Origin: DASXVX01 sp036504075
GTDB taxonomy: Bacteria > Bacillota > Sulfobacillia > Symbiobacteriales > Symbiobacteriaceae
Direction of reading: 5' to 3'
Length of the DNA: 64,000 nucleotides
Assembly (NCBI GenBank): GCA_036504075.1
Contig: DASXVX010000061.1
Span: forward strand, 1 to 64,000
Both the position numbers and the translations under genes were made by a program. Positions 50,353 to 59,711 of the stretch are shown piece by piece. Under the pieces are notes generated by a model, which worked only from the letters and a program-made list of their open reading frames with translations, was not told the origin of the DNA and searched no databases. Within the stretch, counting starts at the first letter, position 1; the number at the start of each line of letters is the position of its first letter.

Positions 50353-52212
50353 ATGCGTCTCAGCCTGAAAACGAAACTCGTCATTGCATTCTTCATAGTC
50401 GGAACCGTGATTGCCGGCGCCGGCGGTTACGTCATGCAGCAGCTAAGCCAGGTCCGGGGTGAGTTTCAGCAGGCCGGCCAGGACCTTGCGCTCTCCCGCG
50501 AACTTACGGCCGTCCGCGCCAGCCTCCAGGAGCAGTCGAAGTCCGCCCGGGGCTATTATATGTACCAGGTCCAGTCGGAATCTAACAACTTTCAAAAGGC
50601 GTCCCAGGCTGTCGATCAGCACCTGACAGAATCACTGACCCGTCTAAAAGACTTGAATGACCGAAAAATTATCGCGAACATCAAGTCTCTCAACTTCCAA
50701 TACGCCGAAGTCGCCCAGCAAGTCTTTACCCTGGTGGACCAGGGACGAATGCTGGATGCCACCGCCAAGACCTCGGCAGAAGCCAATCCCATGGTGGATA
50801 GCATGCTGAAGATGATCCAGGACGTGGACAACCGGTATCGCCAGGCCTCGGACCAGAAGGCGGTCGCTGCTGAAGCGAAAGCCCGGCAGGCGGTCTATCT
50901 GGGACTCATCGCACTGGCAACCGGCCTCGGGGCCGGGACGCTTGTGGCGATTCTGCTCGCCGGTTCTATTGCCCGCCCGGTCGTCCGGACGGCGGAAGCC
51001 GCCCGGCGGCTCGCCACGGGCGACCTCACCATCGATGCCCTGCCGGCCACCAGCCGGGACGAAATCGGCGACCTCGCCCGCAGTTTCAACGCCATGGTGC
51101 TCACGCTCCGAACCCTGATCGCCGCCGTGGCCGAGTCCAGCCGGACCATCGCGGAATCCTCCCGGCAGATGACGGAGACCACCGGCGAAGTGACCCGGGC
51201 CGTGGAAGGCGTCGCCCAGTCGGCCGCACAGGTAGCCCAGGGCGCCTCGGAGCAGGTGATGAGCGTGCAGACCATGGCCCAGGTGGTCGACCAGACCCGG
51301 GCCTCCATCAGTCAGATCGCCTCCGGCGCCGGTGCCCAGGCCGTCGCCGCTCAGGGCATGTCCGCCATATCGGCCCAAATGGCCGCTGCCGTGAATGACG
51401 TGGCCGCCAAGGCCGATACCGTCTCCCAGGCCTCTCGGGAGGCCGCCGGCAAAGCCCGGCAGGGCGATACGGTGATGCAGGAGACCGTTCAGGGGATGCA
51501 GCGCATCCGCACGGCGGTCCTGGACTCGGCCAGCCAGATCCGGGAACTGGGTCTCCTCTCCGGGCAAATCGGCGAGATCACCGCTGCGATCACCGCCATC
51601 GCCGACCAGACCAACCTGCTGGCCCTTAACGCCGCCATCGAGGCCGCCCGGGCCGGCGAGCACGGCCGGGGTTTCGCCGTCGTCGCTGAGGAAGTCCGGC
51701 GGCTGGCCGAACGGGCCGGGACGTCGGCCAAGGAGATCGCTGAGCTCGTCAAGTCCATCCAAACCGGCACCGCCCGGGCCGTAACCGCCATGGCGACCGG
51801 TACCGCCGAAGTGGAGACCGGCGCCCGCCTGGCCGACGGTGCCGGCGTCGCCCTCCGGGAGATCACCGACATGGTCAAGGCCACCACCGCCGACGTCGAG
51901 GCCATTGCCATCAACGCCCGGCAACTGACCGCTCTCAGCCGCCAGGTGGTCACAGCGGTGGAGGAGGTCGCCGCCATTTCCCAGGAGAACTCGGCCGCCA
52001 CCGAAGAGATGGCCGCCGGATCAGACACCCTCGCCCAGTCTGCCGGGGACATCGCTCATGTTTCCGAAGCCAACGCCGCCGCAGCCGAAGAGGTGTCCGC
52101 CGCCGGCGAGGAACTCTCCGGATCCATGGGCGAGATTGCCACCTCTGCCGCCGGGCTCCTGACTGTGGCGCAGGCCCTCGAATCCCAAATTTTTCAGTTC
52201 CGGTTATCCTGA
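50353..52212 (+). CDS. Methyl-accepting chemotaxis protein
   Basis: A protein of 619 residues. It has one membrane helix (about 7-29), an extracytoplasmic helical sensor of about 150 residues, a second membrane helix (about 180-202), a HAMP domain (about 203-256; IARPVVRTAEAARRLATGDL) and a long cytoplasmic signalling domain. The hairpin tip IADQTNLLALNAAIEAARAG (about residue 415) binds CheA and CheW. Ligand unknown. ATG at 50353 follows GGAGGAGG; the longer frame to 50155 runs through the riboswitch and is not coding. Expression should respond to cyclic di-GMP. Confidence 0.92.
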   Translation: MRLSLKTKLVIAFFIVGTVIAGAGGYVMQQLSQVRGEFQQAGQDLALSRELTAVRASLQEQSKSARGYYMYQVQSESNNFQKASQAVDQHLTESLTRLKDLNDRKIIANIKSLNFQYAEVAQQVFTLVDQGRMLDATAKTSAEANPMVDSMLKMIQDVDNRYRQASDQKAVAAEAKARQAVYLGLIALATGLGAGTLVAILLAGSIARPVVRTAEAARRLATGDLTIDALPATSRDEIGDLARSFNAMVLTLRTLIAAVAESSRTIAESSRQMTETTGEVTRAVEGVAQSAAQVAQGASEQVMSVQTMAQVVDQTRASISQIASGAGAQAVAAQGMSAISAQMAAAVNDVAAKADTVSQASREAAGKARQGDTVMQETVQGMQRIRTAVLDSASQIRELGLLSGQIGEITAAITAIADQTNLLALNAAIEAARAGEHGRGFAVVAEEVRRLAERAGTSAKEIAELVKSIQTGTARAVTAMATGTAEVETGARLADGAGVALREITDMVKATTADVEAIAINARQLTALSRQVVTAVEEVAAISQENSAATEEMAAGSDTLAQSAGDIAHVSEANAAAAEEVSAAGEELSGSMGEIATSAAGLLTVAQALESQIFQFRLS

Positions 52213-52252
52213 AGCCGGAACAGTTAGTTCGCCCGAAGTTCATATGCCGATA

Positions 52253-52281
52253 TTGAACCCGCCCACATATGGTGCTATAGT
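52253..52281 (+). promoter_or_regulatory. Sigma-A type promoter upstream of the flagellar operon
   Basis: TTGAAC at 52253-52258, a 17-bp spacer and TATAGT at 52276-52281. It is the best promoter seen before the run of motility genes. Confidence 0.65.
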
Positions 52282-52344
52282 GATATTGGCATGGTTACCC
52301 AGATCTTTACTCTTCACACACACAGATCCTCGGGAGGTGAGGGC

Positions 52345-52692
52345 GTGCGCGGATTCCCATTTGCTTCCGCTCCTGAAGCGCAGGCCAACTCCGGTAGTCA
52401 CCTGATCGCTGAGTCTGATGAGGGCCCAACAAGACCCTTGTATGCACAACTTGCCGACGACCTGATGGCCTTTCTTGAAGCTGAACAGCGTCGCCGCCGG
52501 CTGCCAGGCCGTCCCGATGTACCCAAGGGGGTCATCGTGGCGTTCGGTCTGGAAGCGTATCGTGAACTGGTGAACATCGCTGAGGAGCTGGATTCGAACG
52601 CTCCGGTGCAGGAGCAGGTGGCCGCTCTGGTCAATCTGCTTCACCGGTGCAAGGTGCCGATTATCACGCCCAAGCGCGGACACAAGACCTAA
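52345..52692 (+). CDS. Hypothetical protein at the head of the flagellar operon
   Basis: A protein of 115 residues from GTG at 52345 behind GGGAGGTGAGG. Predicted helical, with a basic middle (EAEQRRRRLPGRPDVPKG) and a C-terminal helical part (YRELVNIAEELDSN, VAALVNLLHRCKVPIITPK). No family recognised. It lies 29 bp before fliM and is probably co-transcribed with it. Confidence 0.6.
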   Translation: MRGFPFASAPEAQANSGSHLIAESDEGPTRPLYAQLADDLMAFLEAEQRRRRLPGRPDVPKGVIVAFGLEAYRELVNIAEELDSNAPVQEQVAALVNLLHRCKVPIITPKRGHKT

Positions 52693-52721
52693 CTTTGCCG
52701 TGGGGATACGGAGGACCGTGC

Positions 52722-53702
52722 ATGGAGAACCCACTCAGCCAAAGTGAAATCGATGCCTTGATGCGAACCCTGCTGCCGTCCACAAGCGAGGACATCTTTC
52801 AGACCCGGACGGCGTCCGTTCGCGTATACGATTTCCGGCGTCCCGGCAAGTTCAGCAAGGACTTGCTCCGAACGCTATTCATGGTGCATGACACCTTTGC
52901 CCGGCTCCTGCAGGGGTTCTTTGCCGCTGCCCTGCGGACCCGGGTCCAGGTATCGGTTCGCAGTACCAACCAGTACTCCAGTTCCGAGTACACGCAGTTG
53001 CTGCCCAACCCCTGCGTGGTGGCCAAGTTCGAAATCCGGCCGCTGCCCGGCACCTGCTTCATTGAAATGAGCCACAATATCGCCTTCGCCATCGTCGACC
53101 GAGTCTTTGGCGGCCATGGCAGCGAGGTGCAGCCGCAGCGTGGTCTATCCGAGATCGAACTCAGCGTCATCCAGCGGATGACCGCCGACCTGTTCACGCC
53201 GCTGCGGGAAGCCTGGCGCAACGTGGCCGAAATCCAGCCGACGCTGGACAGCATGGAGACGAACCCCATGTTCCTCCAGAACAGCGCTGCGGCCGAAGTG
53301 GTAGCCGTCATCACGCTGGGCATCGACATCGGCGAGCATAAGGGCCACATCTCGCTGTCGTTCCCCTACGCCACTGTCGAGCCTGTGCTTGCCAGACTCT
53401 CGCCCCAGACCTGGCTGGCGTCCGACCGCCCGGAGACGGAAGAGGAAGAACGTCAGGTCATTCAAAAATCTGTGGGCGACGCACCGCTGGGCATGCGGGC
53501 CATCCTGGGCAAGAGCAACATCAAGGTCCAGGAATTCGTGGAACTGAAGGCCGGCGACGTGCTCCTGCTGGGGACGAAAGTGAACGGCGACGTCCAGGTA
53601 TTCGTCGGGGACAGGCTATTGTTCCTCGGGCGACCGGGTCTCATGGGCGACAAGATGAGTGTGCAAATCACCCGGCACGCCGTCGAACGGCCCAAGGAGT
53701 AA
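52722..53702 (+). CDS. fliM: Flagellar motor switch protein FliM
   Basis: A protein of 326 residues. The extreme N-terminus LSQSEIDALM is the CheY-P docking element (family LSQDEIDAL). The CheC-like middle domain (about 40-225) and the C-terminal SpoA domain (about 250-325; VGDAPLGMRAILGKSNIKV) follow. FliM forms the C-ring and switches rotation direction. ATG at 52722 follows CGGAGGA. It is unusual to find it at the front of the operon. Confidence 0.93.
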   Translation: MENPLSQSEIDALMRTLLPSTSEDIFQTRTASVRVYDFRRPGKFSKDLLRTLFMVHDTFARLLQGFFAAALRTRVQVSVRSTNQYSSSEYTQLLPNPCVVAKFEIRPLPGTCFIEMSHNIAFAIVDRVFGGHGSEVQPQRGLSEIELSVIQRMTADLFTPLREAWRNVAEIQPTLDSMETNPMFLQNSAAAEVVAVITLGIDIGEHKGHISLSFPYATVEPVLARLSPQTWLASDRPETEEEERQVIQKSVGDAPLGMRAILGKSNIKVQEFVELKAGDVLLLGTKVNGDVQVFVGDRLLFLGRPGLMGDKMSVQITRHAVERPKE

Positions 53703-53709
53703 TCCCCAT

Positions 53710-54234
53710 ATGAACGAACAAACAATCAGCGCCTATATGAAGGCCGAGTTCATGAATCCCTTCGTGTTCGGCATTTTGCGAGTGCTCGCCTCCGAGGCCA
53801 AACTCGCAAAGTCTGTGCCCACCAAACCTGGCCTGGTGATGGCCGACGCCACCATGCACGCCGTAAATGTCGTCATCGGCGTGGTGGGAACCGTTCAGGG
53901 ACTGGTGATCTACGGCATGGATCTGTCCACGGCCAAAGGGATCATCAAGGCCATGGCCGGCATGGAAATCCCCATGACCGACCCCATGGCGGAGAGCGCG
54001 CTGAGCGAACTCGGCAACCTGATTACCGGTCTGGCTTCGAGCGGGCTGGAGGGCGCCGGCTATCCCTGCCGGATTTCGCCGCCGGCCCTCGTCCAGGGCA
54101 CCGGCCGGCCCATTACGAAGATGTCCGTCCCCATGGTGGTGGTGCCGATCTCCACCGAACTGGGTGAGATCAAGATTTACCTGGCGCTGGCCAGTAACCC
54201 CAGCGCAGCACCGGCTAATTCGCCCGGGAGGTGA
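53710..54234 (+). CDS. cheX: CheX/CheC-like chemotaxis phosphatase
   Basis: A protein of 174 residues of the CheC/CheX family. The active helix ESALSELGNLITGLASSGL (about residues 97-115) carries the Glu and Asn needed to dephosphorylate CheY-P. One such motif is seen, as in CheX, which works as a dimer. It is 7 bp after fliM, which fits a role at the switch. Confidence 0.85.
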   Translation: MNEQTISAYMKAEFMNPFVFGILRVLASEAKLAKSVPTKPGLVMADATMHAVNVVIGVVGTVQGLVIYGMDLSTAKGIIKAMAGMEIPMTDPMAESALSELGNLITGLASSGLEGAGYPCRISPPALVQGTGRPITKMSVPMVVVPISTELGEIKIYLALASNPSAAPANSPGR

Positions 54235-54239
54235 ACGGT

Positions 54240-54914
54240 ATGATCCGAGGGATTCAGGCGTCAATCCGGGGCATGGCCGCCGAGCAGGCCCGCACCGATG
54301 CGGCCTCCAACAACGTTGCGAATATCGATACCGACGGCTACAAGCGCACAAGCGTCAGCACAACCGATTTCGGCAACATGCTGGTCCAACTGGTCGATCC
54401 GACCATGGACGGGATCCCCGTGATCGGCCAGATCGGTACGGGGGCCACGGTGGAGAGTACGACGCGGGACAACTCGCCCGGCCCCATCCAGGAGACGGGC
54501 AACCCCATGGACGTGGCACTCACCGGCGCCGGCCAGTTCACGTTCCAGGGTCCGAACGGTCCCGCCTACACCCGCCTCGGCGCTTTTCACCGGGACAACC
54601 AGGGCCAGCTGGTAACGGCCCAGGGCTACCCGCTCCTGGTGAGCGGCAAGCCGGTAGGCGCGGGGGCCAGAGAGGTCACCGTTGCACAGGACGGCACCGT
54701 GCTGCTGGACGGCAAAGCCGCAGGAACGCTTGACATCCAGGGCGGCGACGGCAAACCGCTGGCGCTCAAGTCCCTGGAGCACAGCAACGTCGACCTGGCT
54801 CAGGAAATGACCGACATGATCATCGCGATGCGCGCTTTCCAGGCGAATCAGCGGGCGCTGGCGATGCAGGACAATACGCTCAACCGCACCGTCAACGAGA
54901 TCGGTAAGGTCTAG
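54240..54914 (+). CDS. Flagellar basal-body rod protein, FlgF/FlgG family
   Basis: A protein of 224 residues with the N-terminal rod motif (AEQARTDAASNNVANIDTDGYK) and the C-terminal Flg_bbr helix (SNVDLAQEMTDMIIAMRAFQANQ). Its size is near FlgF, shorter than FlgG at about 260. It starts at ATG 54240 behind GGGAGGTGAA and precedes flgB, so it may build the proximal or distal rod. Choice between FlgF and FlgG is not firm. Confidence 0.85.
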   Translation: MIRGIQASIRGMAAEQARTDAASNNVANIDTDGYKRTSVSTTDFGNMLVQLVDPTMDGIPVIGQIGTGATVESTTRDNSPGPIQETGNPMDVALTGAGQFTFQGPNGPAYTRLGAFHRDNQGQLVTAQGYPLLVSGKPVGAGAREVTVAQDGTVLLDGKAAGTLDIQGGDGKPLALKSLEHSNVDLAQEMTDMIIAMRAFQANQRALAMQDNTLNRTVNEIGKV

Positions 54915-54937
54915 GACGGGTAAGGAGGGACGAATCC

Positions 54938-55291
54938 ATGCCAGGTGTCAATGTGACCGACGCCCTTCAGCGGGCGATGCAGGCTTCCCAGCTCCGGCAG
55001 ACCGTCATTGCGAATAACATCGCCAACGCCAACACGCCGGGCTTCAAGCGCTCCCACGTGGAGTTCGAGCAGTTGCTCACGAAGGCGTTGGTCGACGGGA
55101 AGGACGTCAACACGGTCCAGCCCGCGGTCGTCCAGGAGACGGACACTTCGCTCCGCCCGGACGGCAACAACGTGGACATGGAAGTCGAAATGGCGGAGAT
55201 GGCCGGTAACCAGATCGCCTACGCCACCCTGACCCGCCAGCTCTCTGATCACTTCAACCGCATGCGGATGGTCATCCGGGGAGGCGCTTAA
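54938..55291 (+). CDS. flgB: Flagellar basal-body rod protein FlgB
   Basis: A protein of 117 residues with the rod motif RQTVIANNIANANTPGFKR near residue 20 and a C-terminal helix (MAEMAGNQIAYATLTRQLS). FlgB forms the proximal rod next to FliE. Three bases separate it from flgC. Confidence 0.93.
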   Translation: MPGVNVTDALQRAMQASQLRQTVIANNIANANTPGFKRSHVEFEQLLTKALVDGKDVNTVQPAVVQETDTSLRPDGNNVDMEVEMAEMAGNQIAYATLTRQLSDHFNRMRMVIRGGA

Positions 55292-55294
55292 CGA

Positions 55295-55738
55295 ATGAAC
55301 CTCTTCAAGGCCCTGAACGTCAGCGCTTCAGCGCTGACCGCTGAACGGCTCCGGATGGATGTCGTCGCCGGCAACATCGCGAACATCAACACGACCAGGA
55401 CCGCCGACGGCCAGCCATACCGCCGCAAGTTCGTCACCCAGCAGGAGCGGGGGCAGTCTTTTGCGGATCTGCTGGTCCAGCAGCAAGCCGGTACGGCCCC
55501 GGAGACGGGCAACGGCGTGCAGATCACGTCCATTCAGACCGATCAGTCGCCGTTCAAGCTCAAGTACGACCCGACCAGCCCGGAGGCCGATGCCAACGGC
55601 ATGGTCAAGCTGCCGAACGTCGACCTGCTGCAGGAGATCACCGACATGATGCTCGCCTCCCGGGCTTACGAAGCCAACGTGACGGCACTCAACGCCACGA
55701 AGGCGATGGCCATGAAGTCGCTGGAAATCGGGCGGTAA
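55295..55738 (+). CDS. flgC: Flagellar basal-body rod protein FlgC
   Basis: A protein of 147 residues with RMDVVAGNIANINTTR near residue 19 and the C-terminal LLQEITDMMLASRAYEANV. FlgC is the proximal rod subunit following FlgB. Confidence 0.94.
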   Translation: MNLFKALNVSASALTAERLRMDVVAGNIANINTTRTADGQPYRRKFVTQQERGQSFADLLVQQQAGTAPETGNGVQITSIQTDQSPFKLKYDPTSPEADANGMVKLPNVDLLQEITDMMLASRAYEANVTALNATKAMAMKSLEIGR

Positions 55739-55768
55739 CCGGAAACGCAACGGGAGGTGCCGTAGGTC

Positions 55769-56077
55769 GTGGATATTAGCAGACTCAACAGTATCCTGAC
55801 GCTGGATACACCGAAGCTTTCGCTGGAAGATAAAGTCCAGCCGCAGCCGGCGGGACAGCCCAGCTTCGGGCAGATGCTGGACCAGGCACTGCAGCAGGTG
55901 GAGGCCGACAGCCAGGCATCGGACGCTGCGTCCGTGAAGCTGGCCACCGGTCAGACTGATAACATCGCCGAGGTCATGATCGCCAACGAACGAGCGAATC
56001 TCAGCCTGAGCCTGACTCTCCAGGTCCGCAACAAGCTCCTGGAGGCTTATCAGGAAATCGTCCGCATGCCGCTCTAG
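55769..56077 (+). CDS. fliE: Flagellar hook-basal body complex protein FliE
   Basis: A protein of 102 residues with the FliE pattern: FGQMLDQALQQVEADSQAS, then ATGQTDNIAEVMIANERANL, then LTLQVRNKLLEAYQEIVRM. FliE joins the MS ring to the rod. GTG start at 55769; ends 45 bp before the FliF-FliG gene. Confidence 0.93.
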   Translation: MDISRLNSILTLDTPKLSLEDKVQPQPAGQPSFGQMLDQALQQVEADSQASDAASVKLATGQTDNIAEVMIANERANLSLSLTLQVRNKLLEAYQEIVRMPL

Positions 56078-56122
56078 TAGGACGCCGGGCTGCACCGGCT
56101 CCGGAGACCGGAGGGAAACCGC

Positions 56123-58837
56123 TTGCCTAAGATGCTCACCGACCTGTTTGGTCGCTTGAAGGAAGCCTGGGGTCGCTTCTCGCCGCCGCAGCGGATGGTC
56201 ACGCTGCTGCTGGTCGGCGCTGCGGTGCTCGCCGTGGGGTACGGCATGTACATGAACCGCGACGTTTACGCGGTGCTGTATACCGGACTCGACGGCAAAG
56301 ATGCCGCGTCGATCGCCGCAAAGCTCGACGAGGCCAAAATCCCCAAGAAGCTTTCCGGCGACGGGGGCACGATTTCCGTGCCGGAGTCCCAGAAACTGAC
56401 GGCAAAGCTCGCAATGGCCCAGGCAGGTCTGCCCAAAGGCGGCACCGGTCCCGGGCTAGAGTTGTTTGACACGCCGCAGCTGACCGCCACCGACTTCGAC
56501 AAGCGGATCAACCTGGTCCGGGCCAAGAAAGGCGAACTGGAAAAGGCGCTGATGATGCTCGACGACGTGGAGACAGCGGTCGTCAGTCTGAATCCCACCG
56601 AGTCCAGTGCCTTCGTCCGGGACCAGCGCCCGCCCACCGCTTCGGTCATCATAAAGCCCAAAGGCGGCCGCAAGCTGCCTCAGAAAACCGCCAACGTCAT
56701 CATCGCCGCTGCGGCCAGCACGGTGGAAGGACTCACGTTCGACAACGTCCGCCTGGCCGATACCGCCGGCACCAGCTACTACTACGACGGTACCGGCAAC
56801 CAGGCCGGCCTGGACGGCGACAAGCTGGCCGTGCAGCGCCAACAGCAGGCCGACTATGAGAAGTCCATTCTGCGGGTGCTGGAGCCGATTTTTGGTCCGG
56901 GACACGTCGTGGTGGCGGTCACCCTGGACTACAACTGGGAGACCAGCAAGACGGAGCGGACCGATCTGGGTGCGCCCCAGCCGGTCAGCACGTCGACCTC
57001 CCGAGAGTCCAGCACCAATACCCAGACGCCGAAGCCCGTCGATCCCGCCGCCCCGCCCAACTACCCCACGGGGACGACTGGCACCGGCTCGTCGGCCTCC
57101 GACAAGTATGTCTCCCAGACGAATTACACGTCCAGCAGCAAGACGACGACCACCACCAGCTTGCCGGCCGGGACCATCAAGAGCCGGACCGCATCGATCA
57201 CCATCGACGCCGCCAGCCTGCCCGACGCCACGGCGACCCAGATCATGAAGCTGGCGGCCAACGCGCTGGGTGCGACCACAAATGACATCGCCGTCCTGCC
57301 CATGCCGTTCATCGCGACAACCATGCCGACCCTGCCAACCCAGAAGAGCAATTTCCAGGTCGCGCCGCTCACGCTCACCATCGGCCTCGGCGGCTTGGCA
57401 CTCCTGATTCTTCTTTACAGCATCATGGCCTTGCGGCGGCAGCCCGAGCCCGAACCCGCCATGCAGCCGCTGCTCGCCGGCCTGCCGACCATGTCGCCAC
57501 ACATGGGGACCACGCTGGATGTGGCCCTGGGCCTCGAGCGGGGTGCGGATTTCGGACAGCCGCCACGAATGGGCTTGCCCGACATGGGCACCTCCGGCCT
57601 TCCGAACTTCGGCGAGCCCGAAGTGCCACTGCCGTCGGCGGAGCAAATGGAAGGCAAGACCGCCCGCCAGCAGCTGGAAATGGTCATTCAGGCCAAGCCG
57701 AAGCGCCAGTTGGTCATCGGCAACCAGGAGATTCCGCCCGAGTTCCTCACGATCCTCGAAGACCTGGGTACCAACGCTTCGGAGGCCTGCGCCTCAGTCC
57801 TGAGCGCCTGGCTGAAAGGCACGACGAACCCCAACTCCAAGCTCTCCGGCCCGCAGAAGGCCGCCATCCTCTCGATCAACGTCGGGTCCGATCTGTCGGC
57901 CCGCATGATTCAGCACCTGGCCGACGAAGAGATCGAAGCCCTCACGGTCCAGATTGCCCGGGCCGAGAAGGTCTCGGCTACCGAGCGGGACGACCTCTTC
58001 CAGGAGTTCATCGAGATCACCACCGCAGAGCGGTACATCCACTCCGGCGGTATCGACTACGCCCGGCAACTGCTCGGCAAGGCGATTGGCGAACGGCGTG
58101 CCAACGACATTCTGCAGCGCCTGACCACGCATCTGCGCAAGCGGCCATTCGATTCGGTGCGCCGCACCGATCCCAGCCAGTTGGCCGGCTTCCTGCAGAA
58201 CGAACACCCGCAGACCGTGTCGGTCGTGTTGGCTCACCTGCCCGCCGACCAGGCAGCGCTGGTCATCGCCGACCTCCCGCCGGAGCGGCAGGCCGACATC
58301 ATCAAGCGCATCGCTACCCTCGATCCTACCTCGCCGGAAATGCTGCGTGAAGCGGAGCGGGTCCTGGAGCGTAAGCTCTCGGCGCTCATGGCGCAGGAGT
58401 CCAGCGCCGCCGGCGGCGTCAACTGGGTTGTGGACGTGCTCAACCGGGTGGACCGCTCTACCGAGCGGGGCATCATGGGCACGCTGTCCGCCGAAGATCC
58501 GGAACTCGCCAACGAGATTGCCCAGCGGATGTTCCTCTTCGAGGACATCGTCCGCCTGGACGACATTACCGTTCAGCGTGTTCTGCGTGACGTGGACATG
58601 AACAAGGATCTGCCGCTCGCCCTCAAGGCCGCGAAGGAAGAGGTCTGGCGGAAAATCACTTCCAACGTCTCCCGGCGTACGTCCGACGCGCTCAGAGAAG
58701 CCGTCGACCTGCTCGGGCCAGTCCGCATCCGTGACGTCGAAGAGGCTCAGGCTCGCATCGTGGGCCTGATCCGCAAGCTGGACGAAATGGGTGAGATTCA
58801 ACTGACCAGGGGTGAGCAACAAGATGAGTTTATTTAA
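56123..58837 (+). CDS. fliF-fliG: FliF-FliG fusion: MS-ring protein joined to motor switch protein
   Basis: One frame of 904 residues. The FliF part has membrane helix 1 (about 25-44), ring-building motif domains (about 50-220), a Ser/Thr-rich periplasmic loop (about 290-345), membrane helix 2 (about 416-437) and a cytoplasmic tail. The tail ends in ACASVLSAWLKGTTNPN (to about 570), like the FliG-binding end of FliF. FliG follows at once: LSGPQKAAILSINVG (about 572), the middle domain with NEHPQTVSVVLAHL (about 692) and the C-terminal torque domain (NVSRRTSDALREAVDL, GPVRIRDVEEAQ). In most bacteria these are separate genes that bind each other. Here a covalent link fixes one FliG per FliF. 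TTG start at 56123 behind GGAGGGAAA. No stop or internal start signal is evident at the junction. Confidence 0.93.
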   Translation: MPKMLTDLFGRLKEAWGRFSPPQRMVTLLLVGAAVLAVGYGMYMNRDVYAVLYTGLDGKDAASIAAKLDEAKIPKKLSGDGGTISVPESQKLTAKLAMAQAGLPKGGTGPGLELFDTPQLTATDFDKRINLVRAKKGELEKALMMLDDVETAVVSLNPTESSAFVRDQRPPTASVIIKPKGGRKLPQKTANVIIAAAASTVEGLTFDNVRLADTAGTSYYYDGTGNQAGLDGDKLAVQRQQQADYEKSILRVLEPIFGPGHVVVAVTLDYNWETSKTERTDLGAPQPVSTSTSRESSTNTQTPKPVDPAAPPNYPTGTTGTGSSASDKYVSQTNYTSSSKTTTTTSLPAGTIKSRTASITIDAASLPDATATQIMKLAANALGATTNDIAVLPMPFIATTMPTLPTQKSNFQVAPLTLTIGLGGLALLILLYSIMALRRQPEPEPAMQPLLAGLPTMSPHMGTTLDVALGLERGADFGQPPRMGLPDMGTSGLPNFGEPEVPLPSAEQMEGKTARQQLEMVIQAKPKRQLVIGNQEIPPEFLTILEDLGTNASEACASVLSAWLKGTTNPNSKLSGPQKAAILSINVGSDLSARMIQHLADEEIEALTVQIARAEKVSATERDDLFQEFIEITTAERYIHSGGIDYARQLLGKAIGERRANDILQRLTTHLRKRPFDSVRRTDPSQLAGFLQNEHPQTVSVVLAHLPADQAALVIADLPPERQADIIKRIATLDPTSPEMLREAERVLERKLSALMAQESSAAGGVNWVVDVLNRVDRSTERGIMGTLSAEDPELANEIAQRMFLFEDIVRLDDITVQRVLRDVDMNKDLPLALKAAKEEVWRKITSNVSRRTSDALREAVDLLGPVRIRDVEEAQARIVGLIRKLDEMGEIQLTRGEQQDEFI

Positions 58838-59711
58838 AGTGGGTTCACTTTCCGGGGAAATTGTGGCTCGTCCCGCCTGGCCCCGCTTTATGGCAAACTC
58901 CGGCTACGCCCCGTCGGCCTCCCTGGACGAGACGGCAGCAGCCGCCATGAGCCAGCCCCCGATCCCGGCGGTCACCGCCGCCCCGACCGTGGTGCCTGAA
59001 TACGAGGACGTTCTTCGCCAGGCCCGGCTCCAGGCGGCGGAGATCCTTCAGGAAGCCGCCAACGAAGCCGAAAGCGCCGTGAGTTTTGCCCGCGAAGATG
59101 GCTTTGAACACGGCCGGCAGGAAGGAATGGCCGCCGCCCAGGCGGAGGTGGACTTCCTCCGCAAGGACGCTCAGACCGAGTTAGAGAAGGCCCGCATTCA
59201 GGCCGATTCCATCCGCAGAACCGCCGAAGCCGCCGCTCAGTCGGCGGCGGCCCAGGCGGAATCCCAGGCCCAGGCGCTCCTGGCACAGGCCCGGGACGAA
59301 GCGGCGCAACTGCTGGAAGCGGTCCGGCAGGAGCAGAATCGCCGGCTCGACGCGGCGCAGGGCGCCCTGATCGAACTGGCGGTGGCGGCAACCCAGCGGC
59401 TGGTCCAGGGCCATCTGGCCCTGCAGCCCGAGGCCGTCGTAGCGATGATGGCCGCCGGATTGCGCCGCCTGAAAGACTGCAACTGCTCCGTGCGGGTCAG
59501 CCCGCAGGACCTGCCGCTCCTGGAGGCCCAGCGGTCCACCCTGGAACGGGAACTGGCGACCGGGTTCCTCCAGTTGCAGCCCGACCCGGGCCTCAGCCCC
59601 GGAAACTACATTATTAACAGTCCGCAAGGGCAGATCGACGGACGCCTGGAGAAACAGACGGGCGTGCTGCGTTCGGCCCTGACCAACGCCCTCGGGGGGA
59701 GCGCCACGTGA
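58824..59711 (+). CDS. fliH: Flagellar assembly protein FliH
   Basis: A protein of 295 residues with the FliH/YscL layout: a variable N-terminus, a long Ala/Glu/Gln-rich coiled coil (about residues 65-190), and a C-terminal domain (ALIELAVAATQRLVQGHL, GNYIINSPQGQIDGRLEKQ). It is the stator of the export ATPase and holds FliI at the gate. ATG at 58824 follows AGGGGTGAG and overlaps the fliG end by 14 bp. Confidence 0.88.
   Translation: MSLFKVGSLSGEIVARPAWPRFMANSGYAPSASLDETAAAAMSQPPIPAVTAAPTVVPEYEDVLRQARLQAAEILQEAANEAESAVSFAREDGFEHGRQEGMAAAQAEVDFLRKDAQTELEKARIQADSIRRTAEAAAQSAAAQAESQAQALLAQARDEAAQLLEAVRQEQNRRLDAAQGALIELAVAATQRLVQGHLALQPEAVVAMMAAGLRRLKDCNCSVRVSPQDLPLLEAQRSTLERELATGFLQLQPDPGLSPGNYIINSPQGQIDGRLEKQTGVLRSALTNALGGSAT

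Noticed and set aside
52647..52721. Longer fliM start
   Set aside because: The extension overlaps the end of the upstream gene and lacks family sequence; the CheY-binding motif begins right after the ATG at 52722.
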